The notes below the pieces were generated by a model that did not search any database, was not told the origin of the DNA, and worked only from the letters and a program-made list of their open reading frames with translations. Below, in pieces: positions 26,965 to 36,213 of a stretch of 64,000 bases of DNA. The DNA is from Chloracidobacterium sp. N (GTDB taxonomy: Bacteria; Acidobacteriota; Blastocatellia; Chloracidobacteriales; Chloracidobacteriaceae), in assembly GCF_018304765.1 (NCBI RefSeq), contig NZ_CP072642.1, forward strand, positions 1,037,501 to 1,101,500. Reading direction: 5' to 3'. How positions within the stretch are numbered: position 1 is the first letter of the stretch; every line of letters starts with the position of its first letter. The translations under genes were made by a program, and so were the position numbers.

Positions 26965-27525
26965 TCAGGAGTGCATGGCTGCCAGCAGCCGGTTGACTGT
27001 GCTGACCGGCAGCCCGACGACATTCTGGTAGTTGCCTTCGATGTGGGTAATGCGCGTGCCGGCCCGCCCCTGGATGGCGTAAGCGCCGGCCTTGCCGAAG
27101 GGTTCACCAGAGGCGATGTAATCCGCAATCCAGTCTTCGGAGAGATCATCGAAGGTCACAACGGTGCGTTCGTAGGTGACGAGACACCGTTCATCCGGCG
27201 TCCGGCGCAGGGCCACACCGGTCAGGACTTCGTGCTGGCGTCCGCTCAGGCAGCGCAGCATCCGGGCCGCAGCCTCGGCATCGGCTGGCTTGCCGAGAAG
27301 CTGCCCGTCGAGGACAACGGTGGTATCCGCGCCCAGGATGAGCGCCGGTTCGGAGATGGGCACGGCTTTGGCTTTGACCAGGGCCACCCGCTGGACGTAC
27401 TCCGCCGGGGTCTCGCGTGCATCCGGCGTCTCGTCGGCATCGGTGGGACAGACTTCAAACGTATAGCCCGCCAGCGTGAGCAACTCGATGCGCCGGGGAG
27501 AAGCCGAAGCCAGAATGAACTTCAT
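26965..27525 (-). CDS. maf: Maf-family nucleotide pyrophosphatase
   Basis: Maf proteins hydrolyse non-canonical or modified nucleoside triphosphates (house-cleaning). The N-terminal 'FILASASPRRIELL' carries the conserved S-x-S-P-R-R. It is followed by 'ADTTVVLDGQLLGKP', 'LSGRQHEVLTGV' and 'GYAIQG'-like 'GAYAIQGRAG' plus the closing 'EGNYQNVVGLPV'. The 186-residue length is normal. The ATG at 27525 matches the family start; an upstream in-frame ATG adds three residues. It follows the NosL-like gene by 22 bases on the same strand. Confidence 0.92.
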   Translation of the reverse strand: MKFILASASPRRIELLTLAGYTFEVCPTDADETPDARETPAEYVQRVALVKAKAVPISEPALILGADTTVVLDGQLLGKPADAEAAARMLRCLSGRQHEVLTGVALRRTPDERCLVTYERTVVTFDDLSEDWIADYIASGEPFGKAGAYAIQGRAGTRITHIEGNYQNVVGLPVSTVNRLLAAMHS

Positions 27526-27547
27526 GGGATGCACCGGGAAAACGTTG

Positions 27548-28081
27548 TCAGGGGGAGGTTTTGTAGTAGTTGGTCTGACGAATGGCGCGCCGCAGCTCTT
27601 CCCAGGTCAGAACCCGTCCGCTGTGGGCTTTCCGGGCCGTTTCGGCGTCACTCCGAACGGCAAAAGAGGCCGTGACGGGGGGCATGGCCGCCCGAACTTC
27701 GAGTTTGGATTCGTAGAGGTGAAACGCCGTCTGGGCCGGGACGAGGGTCCGGCGCTGGTAGTCGAACACATCCAGGCGCGTCACTTCGGGATGGCGGTCG
27801 GTGTAAACAACCGCGCACACGGCCGAACAAAGCAGGACAGGGGGTTGATTGGGGATGGTCGCTTCAAAGAAGTTTTCGCTTTCCTCCCGGATGACCGGCA
27901 TACCACAGATGGGGCAGGCAGGTGGTGACGGTTTGTTATCCGGGCGCGCCGTTGGCTGAGCCGCTGCTGGCTGGCTGGGGGGGGAGCCCGGTTGGCAACC
28001 GGTCAGCAACAGGCCCAGCAGGACGGGAAGGGTTTGCAACAGGTGGCGGCGTGTCTTGTCCGTTGTTCCGTCAGGCTTCAT
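27548..28081 (-). CDS. NosL-like copper-binding lipoprotein
   Basis: This is a 177-residue lipoprotein. Arg11-Arg12 and a hydrophobic stretch lead to a lipobox ending at Cys29 ('LLTGC'). A Pro/Ala-rich linker follows. The mature part has 'CPICGM' (Cys56, Cys59, Met61), the diagnostic Cu(I)-binding motif of NosL, and a second Cys pair in 'LLCSAVCAV'. NosL delivers copper to nitrous oxide reductase, but no nos genes are in the window, so it may serve another copper enzyme such as an oxidase. The ATG at 28081 has GAGGAG eight bases upstream. Confidence 0.8.
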   Translation of the reverse strand: MKPDGTTDKTRRHLLQTLPVLLGLLLTGCQPGSPPSQPAAAQPTARPDNKPSPPACPICGMPVIREESENFFEATIPNQPPVLLCSAVCAVVYTDRHPEVTRLDVFDYQRRTLVPAQTAFHLYESKLEVRAAMPPVTASFAVRSDAETARKAHSGRVLTWEELRRAIRQTNYYKTSP

Positions 28082-28276
28082 GACGTAGCTCCTCGGTTCA
28101 AAGTGACTGCAACGCATCGGCTGCCTGGGTGACGGCTGATTTGACAGTCGCCGCGCCGCATGACTACCATCATCAGAAATAGGCGTAATCAGGGGCATGA
28201 TTCGCTTAAATGACACAAATGCTTGCGACAAAAAAGCCCGGCACTTAGCTTTTCAAGCCCAGAGCAGGACTCCGCC

Positions 28277-29089
28277 ATGGCAACGCTGGGACAGGAACTC
28301 AGGCAGCAGCGCGAAGCGCGTGGCAAGTCACTTGAAGAAATCTCACGGGTGACGAACATTGCCATTCGTTTTTTGCATGCCATTGAGCGCGACGACTATC
28401 GGGAGTTGCCGGGCGAACTGTACAACCGGTCTTTCATCCGCCAGCTCTCGCGGGCAATCGGTTATGACGAGGACCGTGCCCTGCAGCTTTATGAACGGCA
28501 GTCGGGCAGTCCACGGATTCCGACGGATGAGGAAGTCAGCCGCACGCCGGAGTTCCTTCCGCCACCCAAAACCGGCAATGCCCTGTTGCTGACGTTGACC
28601 CTCTCCGTAGTGGTCATCGTCGTTGCCGGCACTTCCTATGCTTTTCCCGGCTGGTGGAAGTTCCTCAGCTACCCATTGCTTTCGTCGCAGAAGACTTCTT
28701 CGCCCCAGACGCCGCCCGCCCCAGGCGCCGAGCCGCCTCCAGCCACCGCGACGGCACCGGCTCCGTCGCCCGCACCGGCATTGCCGTCACCTGCCGATGA
28801 ACTGGTTTTGGAGTTGCGCGCCACTGGGAAGTGCTGGACCAGAATCCAGGTGGACAGCGGCAAGCAGGAGGAGTTCATCCTGCTGCCGGATGACGTACGG
28901 CTCTATCGCGCCAAGGAAAAAATCGTGCTTTCGCTTGGGGCGCGGCAGGCGGTATCCGTGACGGTCAACGGTCGCCCCCTCGAACTCCCTTCACGGGATG
29001 GCATCACGGTCAGGCGCGCCGTCATCACGCCGAGTACCGTCGAAACCGGATTGATGGGGCAGCTCCACCCCGCTGCCAACATGCAATGA
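28277..29089 (+). CDS. RodZ-like helix-turn-helix membrane protein
   Basis: This is a 270-residue protein with the RodZ architecture. A cytoplasmic HTH_25 domain (about residues 4-72, 'LGQELRQQREARGKSLEEI') is followed by a single membrane helix (about 101-122), a Pro/Ala-rich periplasmic linker (about 140-178) and a DUF4115 domain (about 182-265). RodZ anchors MreB and helps determine rod shape. Its stop overlaps the next gene by four bases (ATGA), so the hydrolase is co-translated. The ATG at 28277 is preferred because family members begin just before 'LGQEL'. Confidence 0.85.
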   Translation: MATLGQELRQQREARGKSLEEISRVTNIAIRFLHAIERDDYRELPGELYNRSFIRQLSRAIGYDEDRALQLYERQSGSPRIPTDEEVSRTPEFLPPPKTGNALLLTLTLSVVVIVVAGTSYAFPGWWKFLSYPLLSSQKTSSPQTPPAPGAEPPPATATAPAPSPAPALPSPADELVLELRATGKCWTRIQVDSGKQEEFILLPDDVRLYRAKEKIVLSLGARQAVSVTVNGRPLELPSRDGITVRRAVITPSTVETGLMGQLHPAANMQ

Positions 29090-30216
29090 TCCGTTCACAC
29101 GCGGAACGAAATACGTTGCGAAAGCCCCTGCGCTGGGTCATCCACCTGTGCTGGCTAGGCCTGCTATGGGGCATCAGTGATGCACGGGTGGCGGCGGTAG
29201 CCACATACGCTGCCCGGCAGGAGCTTGGCTGGCTGGCCAGATATCCGGTCGCCTCCGAGGCGACGACGTTCCCCACCCGGTCAGGTTCCGTGCAGGCGCG
29301 CCTGTACCGGCCTGAAGGGCTGTCCGATGTGCCGGCGCTCGTGCTGGTGCATGGCATTCACAAGGACGGCATGGATGAAGCCCGGCTGAAAGCCTTTGCA
29401 CAGGCGCTGGCGGCGACAGGCTTGCTGGTGCTGACGCCCCACGTGCCTTCGCTGGCCGATTACCGCATTGAAAAGAGCGCTGTGGAGCTGATTGGGTGGT
29501 CGGCGGAGGCGCTCCACCGGCAGACCCACCGGCGGGTAGGCGTCATGGGCCTGTCCTTTGCCGGCGGACTCTGCCTGGTGACAGCCGCTGACCGGCGCTT
29601 TGCCCCCAGCATTGGCTACGTCCTCGCCGTTGGCGCCCACGACGATCTGGAGCGGGTGGCCAACTTCCTGCTGACGAATGAAATCCCGACGCCCGGTGGC
29701 GAGACACTCCGGATGCCGGCCGATCCCTATGGCGTCCTGCTGTTTGCCTATGAGTACGCTGCTGCGCTGTTTGCGCCGGCGGAGGTCGAACCCGGACGGG
29801 CAGCCCTGCGGTACTGGCTGTGGGGGGAGACGGACAAAGCCCGTGAGCAGGCGGAACGGTTGTCGCCGGAGGGAAAAGCCACCCTGCAGGCACTATGGGG
29901 CGGCAACGGTACAGCCGTCCTGCCGGTGCTGCGACGGCAGCTCGCACAGCGGCGCGCGGCGCTGCGCAGCGTTTCTCCGCATGACGTACTGGCCCGGGTA
30001 CGGTGTCCGGTGTTTCTCGTGCACGGGGCGCACGATGCCGTCGTGCCCTGTTCCGAAACCCAGTGGCTGGCGCGGGGACTGGGGGGGCGTTGCCGCGTTC
30101 TGATCAGCCCGGCCATCGGGCATGTGGAAGTGGCCGCCACCGCCACGCCGGCCGAAAAGCTCGAAGTGGCACAGTTTCTGCGCGAATTTCTGGCCCTGGC
30201 GCATCACCTTCGTTAG
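29086..30216 (+). CDS. Alpha/beta hydrolase, membrane-anchored or exported
   Basis: This is a 376-residue protein with an N-terminal hydrophobic segment (about residues 15-32) and an alpha/beta-hydrolase domain. The oxyanion motif is 'LVHGIHKDG', the nucleophile is Ser157 in 'GLSFAGG', the acid is in 'HGAHDAVVP' and the base His is in 'AIGHVEV'. The substrate is unknown. It is coupled to the RodZ-like gene by an ATGA overlap, which hints at an envelope role, and converges with lptE across 45 bases that hold no hairpin. Confidence 0.82.
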   Translation: MIRSHAERNTLRKPLRWVIHLCWLGLLWGISDARVAAVATYAARQELGWLARYPVASEATTFPTRSGSVQARLYRPEGLSDVPALVLVHGIHKDGMDEARLKAFAQALAATGLLVLTPHVPSLADYRIEKSAVELIGWSAEALHRQTHRRVGVMGLSFAGGLCLVTAADRRFAPSIGYVLAVGAHDDLERVANFLLTNEIPTPGGETLRMPADPYGVLLFAYEYAAALFAPAEVEPGRAALRYWLWGETDKAREQAERLSPEGKATLQALWGGNGTAVLPVLRRQLAQRRAALRSVSPHDVLARVRCPVFLVHGAHDAVVPCSETQWLARGLGGRCRVLISPAIGHVEVAATATPAEKLEVAQFLREFLALAHHLR

Positions 30217-30261
30217 TTGCGCCACCCGCCTGTCTGCCCGTCTGCCCGTTCAGCATCGCGT

Positions 30262-30864
30262 TCAGAACCGTTCCAGCATGGTGGTGACGACGCTGCGCGC
30301 AAAATCGCGGGCCAGACGCTCCACCGCCGGGTCTTCTTCGTTGAAGAACGAGCGTGGATCGGAAGAAAACTCGTATTCGCCGCGAAATTCGAGGTTGGGT
30401 TGGTCAAACAGCACCCGGTTGCGGGTCTGGTCGCGGAGGGTGACGCGCGAACGGATCGCCACCTGGAACAGCCGCACCGTGCCGCGATTGTCCACCAGCG
30501 CCTGGCCGGTCGTCACCGCGAGGATGTCGCCGGAAAGCACGGCGTCGGACTGCTCCGGCTGATTGGTCAGGACAACGGGCAGCCGGCGGCGCAGAATTTC
30601 CTCGATAACGGCCTGGGTGAACCGCTGCTCGACCCGGTAGCGCAGCGTCTGGTTGGTAAAGGGCTGAACCGCAAGGGTTTTGACTTCCGGTGGAAAAGCG
30701 CCCCCGGTATCCAGCCGGCGGTAGCCGCAGGGTCCCGCTCCGACACAGCCCAACAGCAAAAGCCAGACCACCAGCGGCCGGCCCCACCGGCGGACTGGTT
30801 GAAGACAGACGGTGGCATATTCGGCGGATGTTGGGCGGTTTGGGACGGTGAAGCGTGTCATCAT
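30262..30864 (-). CDS. lptE: LPS-assembly lipoprotein LptE-like
   Basis: LptE plugs the LptD barrel and helps insert lipopolysaccharide into the outer membrane. The 200-residue protein has a long N-terminal region with a hydrophobic stretch and two candidate lipobox cysteines ('LLLLGC' near residue 40 and 'GAGPCGY' shortly after). The family-typical 'CGYRR' is followed by 'VKTLAVQPFTNQTLRYRVEQ' in abbreviated pattern (AVQPF.N.T) and 'FTQAVIEEILRR'. Its start overlaps the stop of the large ATPase gene by four bases, so the two are co-translated, an odd partnership. Confidence 0.8.
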   Translation of the reverse strand: MMTRFTVPNRPTSAEYATVCLQPVRRWGRPLVVWLLLLGCVGAGPCGYRRLDTGGAFPPEVKTLAVQPFTNQTLRYRVEQRFTQAVIEEILRRRLPVVLTNQPEQSDAVLSGDILAVTTGQALVDNRGTVRLFQVAIRSRVTLRDQTRNRVLFDQPNLEFRGEYEFSSDPRSFFNEEDPAVERLARDFARSVVTTMLERF

Positions 30865-33800
30865 AAGGTGGATTCCTGACCATCAAAGGTAATGACGGTG
30901 TCGTCCGGCAGTCCGGCCAGCCACTCGGCAAACCGGGCCGCCAGATCGGCCTTGGTGGCGGATTCTCCCGGCGCAAAGGGAAGCGGCACCGGAACCGGAA
31001 CCACCGGACTGCCGGCCATCAGTGCCGCGTTGATGACATCAATGGTTTCCGGCGCGATGACCAGCTCCGTTACCGGAGTCGAAGAGGACAGCGCCGCCAG
31101 TGTCGCCGTGACAAGCCGCTCTTCCGGCTCGGCCAGTCCCAGCGTCCGCAGCCCCTGCTGAATGAGGCTCCGGTTTTGCGTCACACACTGGCGGAAGTGC
31201 TGAAGCGCCTGATGGACCGTCGTTTTGAGCTGTTCAAGCTGTCTGGAGAGGGGCGGCATGAACCGGCGCTGGATGAGGCCGCTGACCAGTGGCTGGTGGT
31301 CGAGAAACTCGCGCAGGTGCAGGTTGCGCCGCCGGGCGCTGATGTCCGAAAGCATGCGGTTGGCGCGGGCGGCATACTGCCGGTCGGCAATGGTCAGGCG
31401 GGACAGGGTCTCGAACAGCCGCCAGGTCGGGCTGCCCAGAAACTCCGTCAGCGGGGAGAGGTCAAGGTTTTTCGTGGCCTGTTCGTCGCGGGCGATGCAG
31501 TCCTCGATGTAGTGCTTCTTGAAGCGTTCAAAAACCTGCTCAAAGCGCAACCGTTTGTCTTCGTCGAGCAGCCGGTGTGGATGCTCGAAAAAGTTACCCA
31601 ACTCGCGCCGCGCATTGCGCGCGTCGGCATCGGCTGCCGGCAGGGCGCTGAGCGTGTATGCCTTGGCCATGACGTAGAACGGCAGCCAGTCGAGAAACTC
31701 CACCAGAACGCGCAGGTCAATGACGGCCCGCTGATAGATCGTCGGGTTGGCGGCAAAAATGTCCACAATGCGCGCCAGCCCCATCTCCAGCGAAATGCGC
31801 TCGAACAATACGGCTTCGACAGCCGCCGCCGTGGTTTCAAAGTAGCGTTTGCAGGTGATGATGAGCTGCCAGGTGCGCGTCGTCAGCATTTCTGGCGGCA
31901 GCGCGGCAAACCGTTCCGTCAGCCGGTAGTTGAGCCATTTCTGGTACCACTGCGCCAGACTTTCCCGTACCTGCTTCCGGTCGGTAGCCAAATCCGGCAG
32001 GTCAAAGCGTTCGGTCAGCAGCCGACACCATTCGGAGAGGGTTTCTGACGAGTAGGTAATCGCCGCCGTACGGCGGACGGACCCATACTGCCGGAAACTC
32101 ACATCCTGGGTGAGTTCAGCGGCCGTGAAAATCCGCAGCCCGGAAACATCCACCAGCTCGATGCGCCAGCCGGCGATGAGCGCCATCATGACGGTTTGCT
32201 GGGCCGGTTCGAGCAATCCATAAGGCTCACGGCGCAGCGTCTGGTACACCACCTGAACCGGGACGGCATCTGAGCCGGCCGCTTCAACCAGCCGCAAGAC
32301 CTCGCTGATGCACGGTTCGCCCAGCGCCTCGTCGCGGTCCATGGCGAGCTGGTAGAGTCCTTCCCGCTCGATGACAATGTGAAAGGGCAGCGCAAAGTGC
32401 CGCGCCATTTCCTGTACGGTGGGGTCCGTCGGATTCAGTCCGCCCAGCAGACCCAGCACCAGCCGTTTCGTCTCGCGTTCCGTCAGCGGGGCCGGAAAGA
32501 CCGGATGGGCCGGAAACCGGAGGTCAAGAGGCTTGCGGATGACCGTGCTGAGAAACTCGCTGAACGTACGGGGAAGCCCGCCGGGGAACAGTTGCGCCAG
32601 ACGGTAACTGTCGCCATTGGCGGACAGCAGTTCGCCCTCTTCGACGTAGTGGCGCAGAAACAGCGTGCGGGTTTGAGCTTCAAGTGCGGCGACGCGCTCC
32701 GCAATTTCATCGCCAAATACGTCTTCGCCCCGCGTATAGGCAATCCACAACGACTTGAGAACTTCGGCCTCGCCTTCGGTAAGAGGCGCCGGCCGCCAGT
32801 AGAGCAGGCTCGGCGTGGTTGTACTGCCATCGGGCCCGCCCGGCGACTGGCTGCGTTCAATGCACAGTTGCCAGTCGTATTCGCAGAGTTCATCCGCCCA
32901 GTGGTAGGTGATGGACGGCTTGGCGTCAGCTTCATCCTCGGTCGGAATGACAATGGCCGAGGGTGTGAACAGATCGCCGCTGCGTTCGATGCCGACGGGC
33001 GGATTGGTGAAGATTTCCGATGGCGTCCCAAAGCTGACGATGCCCCGCCGTCCGGTGTTGCGCCACGGCACGGTCAACTCGTCGCGGTAGGATTTTGCGC
33101 CGCTCAGCAAAAGGGCATCGAGGGTGAAGGGAAAGTCGTGAAACAGCGCACTGCCGCCCAGCGTGACGAGCAGGGCATCGAGCGTGTCATCGTTGGGGGT
33201 TTCGGCGAGGGCGACTTTCAGGCGCGCCTCTGGATCAAACTGCTCGATGACGGTCAGGCTGTAGCGACAGGTCGCCCCGATGCCTTCCTTGACGATTTGC
33301 CCTTCGCTGTGGGTGTAGAGGTCGTCCAGCAGGAGCGTGGCCTGATTGTAGCCAATATCACCCAGCATCATCGCGTTGGTGAGCTCATCGGCGCTGACCG
33401 AACGCCCGACGAGCGAGTAGAGAAACAGCCCCTTGAGCAGGAGTTTGGCCGGGATGCGCTGCTCGAAACTGAGTGCCGGAAGCCGCATTGTCGAAAGGTA
33501 GTCATAGACGGCGACGGCGCGGGACAGGGTCGGGTGGCGCTTCAGCTCAAAGTCGTATTTGTCAAACAGGTCATCGAGTGAAATGAGCTGCGTCGGCCGT
33601 CGCCGCAGGGCACCGCCGATGATCCCGTTGATGAAACTGAACAGGGAAAAACTTTCGCAGTAGGTGGAAAGTCCGGGGGCGACTTCCAGCACGGCCGGGT
33701 GAACCGGGTAGAGGCTGCAAAATTCTTCTTCGCTCCAGTGAAAGCGCGGAAGTGCCTTGAGGGTTTCCTGGTAGAGCGCCGCCAGTTCGGCCCGTTGCTG

Positions 33801-34568
33801 GGGGGTTTTGCGAAACACCGCCTGGTCGGTGATCCGGCGCAGGTTATCCAGCGTGAGGGTATCCGTCTGGTAATCCGCTGTCAGACGGGCCGCTGTGCCG
33901 GTATGCGCAGCCGTGACATCACTATCGAGCGCCAGCAGCAGCGCAAAGGGCAGGCTGCGGGATTTCTCGGCCAGTTTCGTCAGCCAGTCGAGAGTTTCCT
34001 GCACCAGGGCCCGCCGGGGCGCGCGGAAGACATCGGAAATGTCATCCACGACAAACAGGAGCGCCATGCCGGGAAACAGCTTGCTGGCGAGGAGTTCGCA
34101 AACCTGCTGGCTTTCGAGGACGGAAAACCACTGCGTGTCGTCAAACGCAATGGGGGTGTCGGGGATGTTGGCCAGCGCCGTGCGCAGCAGCGTGGGGAAA
34201 TCCGTCACTTCGTTGAGAAGCGGGGCCCCGGAGAGATACACCGGCAAAAACGTCGTGCCTTCGAGGCGCTTGACCGCGTTGGCCAGCGGTGGGTTGCCGG
34301 ACACGAGATGACGGGTCTTGGGCGTACAGGCCAGGGCCCGCACCACGGCCAGCGTGTGGCTTTTTCCGGCGCCCCGGGGGCCCGTAATCAGTCGGGCGGC
34401 TTCGGAGGTTTTGGGTGCGGCAATGCCCTCGATGAGCCGCGCCGTGAGCCGGGACAGTTCCGAGGTGAAGTGATAGGACCGGATGATGCGCTCCGGGTTG
34501 ACCTCCAGGAAATTCACCAGCGGATCAATTGGCTGATAATCGAGATAGGCGCGGATGTTCTGCAACAT
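30861..34568 (-). CDS. Large P-loop ATPase of DUF6079/PglY-BrxC-like type
   Basis: This is a 1235-residue cytoplasmic protein. Walker A is 'TGPRGAGKSHT' (Lys69) and a Walker B-like strand is 'ALLFVVDDIS' near residue 170, followed by an AAA-like sensor region. The remaining thousand residues are mainly helical with no enzyme motif I recognise. Size and layout resemble DUF6079 and the large ATPases of phage-exclusion systems (PglY, BrxC), but no methylase, Lon-like protease or phosphatase partner is nearby. Instead it sits between a radical-SAM/PDZ gene (45 bases upstream) and lptE (overlapping by four). GC content matches the surroundings, so recent transfer is not evident. Confidence 0.7.
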   Translation of the reverse strand: MLQNIRAYLDYQPIDPLVNFLEVNPERIIRSYHFTSELSRLTARLIEGIAAPKTSEAARLITGPRGAGKSHTLAVVRALACTPKTRHLVSGNPPLANAVKRLEGTTFLPVYLSGAPLLNEVTDFPTLLRTALANIPDTPIAFDDTQWFSVLESQQVCELLASKLFPGMALLFVVDDISDVFRAPRRALVQETLDWLTKLAEKSRSLPFALLLALDSDVTAAHTGTAARLTADYQTDTLTLDNLRRITDQAVFRKTPQQRAELAALYQETLKALPRFHWSEEEFCSLYPVHPAVLEVAPGLSTYCESFSLFSFINGIIGGALRRRPTQLISLDDLFDKYDFELKRHPTLSRAVAVYDYLSTMRLPALSFEQRIPAKLLLKGLFLYSLVGRSVSADELTNAMMLGDIGYNQATLLLDDLYTHSEGQIVKEGIGATCRYSLTVIEQFDPEARLKVALAETPNDDTLDALLVTLGGSALFHDFPFTLDALLLSGAKSYRDELTVPWRNTGRRGIVSFGTPSEIFTNPPVGIERSGDLFTPSAIVIPTEDEADAKPSITYHWADELCEYDWQLCIERSQSPGGPDGSTTTPSLLYWRPAPLTEGEAEVLKSLWIAYTRGEDVFGDEIAERVAALEAQTRTLFLRHYVEEGELLSANGDSYRLAQLFPGGLPRTFSEFLSTVIRKPLDLRFPAHPVFPAPLTERETKRLVLGLLGGLNPTDPTVQEMARHFALPFHIVIEREGLYQLAMDRDEALGEPCISEVLRLVEAAGSDAVPVQVVYQTLRREPYGLLEPAQQTVMMALIAGWRIELVDVSGLRIFTAAELTQDVSFRQYGSVRRTAAITYSSETLSEWCRLLTERFDLPDLATDRKQVRESLAQWYQKWLNYRLTERFAALPPEMLTTRTWQLIITCKRYFETTAAAVEAVLFERISLEMGLARIVDIFAANPTIYQRAVIDLRVLVEFLDWLPFYVMAKAYTLSALPAADADARNARRELGNFFEHPHRLLDEDKRLRFEQVFERFKKHYIEDCIARDEQATKNLDLSPLTEFLGSPTWRLFETLSRLTIADRQYAARANRMLSDISARRRNLHLREFLDHQPLVSGLIQRRFMPPLSRQLEQLKTTVHQALQHFRQCVTQNRSLIQQGLRTLGLAEPEERLVTATLAALSSSTPVTELVIAPETIDVINAALMAGSPVVPVPVPLPFAPGESATKADLAARFAEWLAGLPDDTVITFDGQESTL

Positions 34569-34613
34569 GGCTATTCACAGGACACAGAGAATGCCTTCAT
34601 CATCGAACCGTTT

Positions 34614-36005
34614 TTAGAAGCGTGCCACTGTCGGCGGTGTGGCACAGGTTGTACGGAGCGCCGCCGCCACGAAATCTTCACCCGTCATCCCGGCCAGATG
34701 GACTTCCATGCCGAGTCGCTGGCGGACATCCGCCAGCGTCAGGTTATCGAGGAACAGATGCCGTTCGCCCATCACCATTTCATTGGGGATAAGCAGATGC
34801 TCGCCTTTGAAGTGGTCCCGCATGGCGATGAGATCGCTGCCCGTCACCAGTCCGGACACGTTGACTTCGGGGCCGAAGTATTCATTCCGAATGGCAACCA
34901 CGTGCAGGCGGGTGCCGAACTCCGCATTGAGCTGCTCCGCCAGGCGCGAGAGGTGTGAAGCAAACAGGGCGCCAGTAGCCACTGTGACCGGCAGAAACGG
35001 CCCCTGCAGCGGACGTTTCCGCAGCCGCCGCACGGCCTTCTGGAAGCTGTCCATGAAGCGCCGGACCATGCCCACCCCGTCTTCAATCTGGGGGTAGTCG
35101 CCATAGTGGCGCGCCGGGGGAATGGGTACTCCGGCGCGGATGTAAAACTCATCGCCCAGAAAGGCAAAACTCGTCCCGTAGCGACGTTTGAGTTCCTGCT
35201 GGATGGGCGTGACCAGTTCGATGATGCCGGCTTCCCATTCGTCGGTGGGCGCCACGAGCAGGTGGCGTTTCCGGTGGTGCTTTGTCAGTCCGAGCGGGAC
35301 AATGGCCACCGAACTCACCCCTTCGGGATGGAGTGCTGCCAGGTCATAGATGGTACGGCGCAACACATCGCCGTCATTGATGGTTGGGCACAGCACAACC
35401 TGGGCGTGCAGTTCGATGCCGTGGGCCAGCAGCCGCCGCATGGTGCCAAGAATGTCATCCGCCTGCTTGCGCCCCAGCAGATGCCGCCGCACTTCGGGGT
35501 CGGTGGCATGGACGGAGACATACTGGGGCGAAAGACGCTGCTCGACAATCCGGTTGAATTCCTCGTCCGTGAGCGTCGTCATCGTCGTGTAGTTCCCGTG
35601 CAGGAACGACAGCCGGATGTCTTCATCCCGGAAAAACAGCGACGGACGCGCATCCGGCGGGTTTTGCTCACAGAAGCAGAACAGGCATTCGTTGCCACAC
35701 TGCCGGGGTTTGAACGCTTCAAAGTCCAGTCCCCATATCTCGCCTTCGCCGACTTCGACATGAAGCTGGCGGGTGGCGCCATCCGGGTGAATGACCGTGA
35801 GTGCCACGGTGTCTTCCGAGCCGGTATAAAACTGAAAATCCAGATAATCCCGGACTTTGCGCCCGTTGACGGCCAGAATGCGGTCGCCCGGCCGCAGCCC
35901 CACGGCCGCGCCGAGTCCATCCGGGTCCACTTCCGTCACGGTGACGCCTTTTTTGGCCTTGAGTTCGACAATCGGGTAAATGGTTTCAAATTGCAGGCTG
36001 TACAT
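34614..36005 (-). CDS. DUF512 radical SAM protein with N-terminal PDZ domain
   Basis: This is a 463-residue putative Fe-S oxidoreductase. A PDZ-like domain (about residues 12-60, 'GLRPGDRILAVNGRKV') precedes a radical-SAM cluster motif Cys103-x3-Cys107-x2-Cys110 in 'CGNECLFCFCEQNP', then the barrel with 'DIRLSFLHGNYTT' and 'VSVHATDP'. The C-terminal DUF512 domain has 'FLGDEFYIRAG'. The protein family is widespread but its reaction is not firmly known. It heads a minus-strand operon with the large ATPase and lptE. Upstream DNA carries a hairpin and a tandem 13-mer. Confidence 0.88.
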   Translation of the reverse strand: MYSLQFETIYPIVELKAKKGVTVTEVDPDGLGAAVGLRPGDRILAVNGRKVRDYLDFQFYTGSEDTVALTVIHPDGATRQLHVEVGEGEIWGLDFEAFKPRQCGNECLFCFCEQNPPDARPSLFFRDEDIRLSFLHGNYTTMTTLTDEEFNRIVEQRLSPQYVSVHATDPEVRRHLLGRKQADDILGTMRRLLAHGIELHAQVVLCPTINDGDVLRRTIYDLAALHPEGVSSVAIVPLGLTKHHRKRHLLVAPTDEWEAGIIELVTPIQQELKRRYGTSFAFLGDEFYIRAGVPIPPARHYGDYPQIEDGVGMVRRFMDSFQKAVRRLRKRPLQGPFLPVTVATGALFASHLSRLAEQLNAEFGTRLHVVAIRNEYFGPEVNVSGLVTGSDLIAMRDHFKGEHLLIPNEMVMGERHLFLDNLTLADVRQRLGMEVHLAGMTGEDFVAAALRTTCATPPTVARF

Positions 36006-36045
36006 CAGTCATGCATCCCACCGGACAGAAAGCCGGGATACGCGG

Positions 36046-36101
36046 GTTGTGCCGGTTGTTGCGGCACAACGCCGGTCAAGCTTACGAATCAAGCTTACGA
36101 A
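36046..36101. repeat. Hairpin plus tandem 13-mer upstream of the DUF512 operon
   Basis: GTTGTGCCG (36046-36054) pairs with CGGCACAAC (36062-36070) around a 7-base loop. Directly after it, TCAAGCTTACGAA occurs twice in perfect tandem (36076-36088 and 36089-36101). The block lies 41-96 bases upstream of the DUF512 start and downstream-side of the Nudix gene, so it may be a terminator for Nudix or an operator. Confidence 0.6.
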
Positions 36102-36213
36102 GCACAAAGCCATGAAAGGCTAACGGCTGGCGGTCACGACGGCAAATCGTTCCCGTGTCCAGGATGCAGAATCTCTCCCGTCCGGGGTGACATCTGCCCG
36201 GTGTAACGCCGTT

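Noticed and set aside
32379-33581. 400-codon open frame on the plus strand
   Set aside because: It is antisense to the large ATPase and low in complexity; the minus-strand frame has Walker motifs and spans the whole region.
30861-34568. A complete BREX or Pgl defence system
   Set aside because: Only the ATPase-like protein is present; neighbours are an envelope lipoprotein and a radical-SAM protein.
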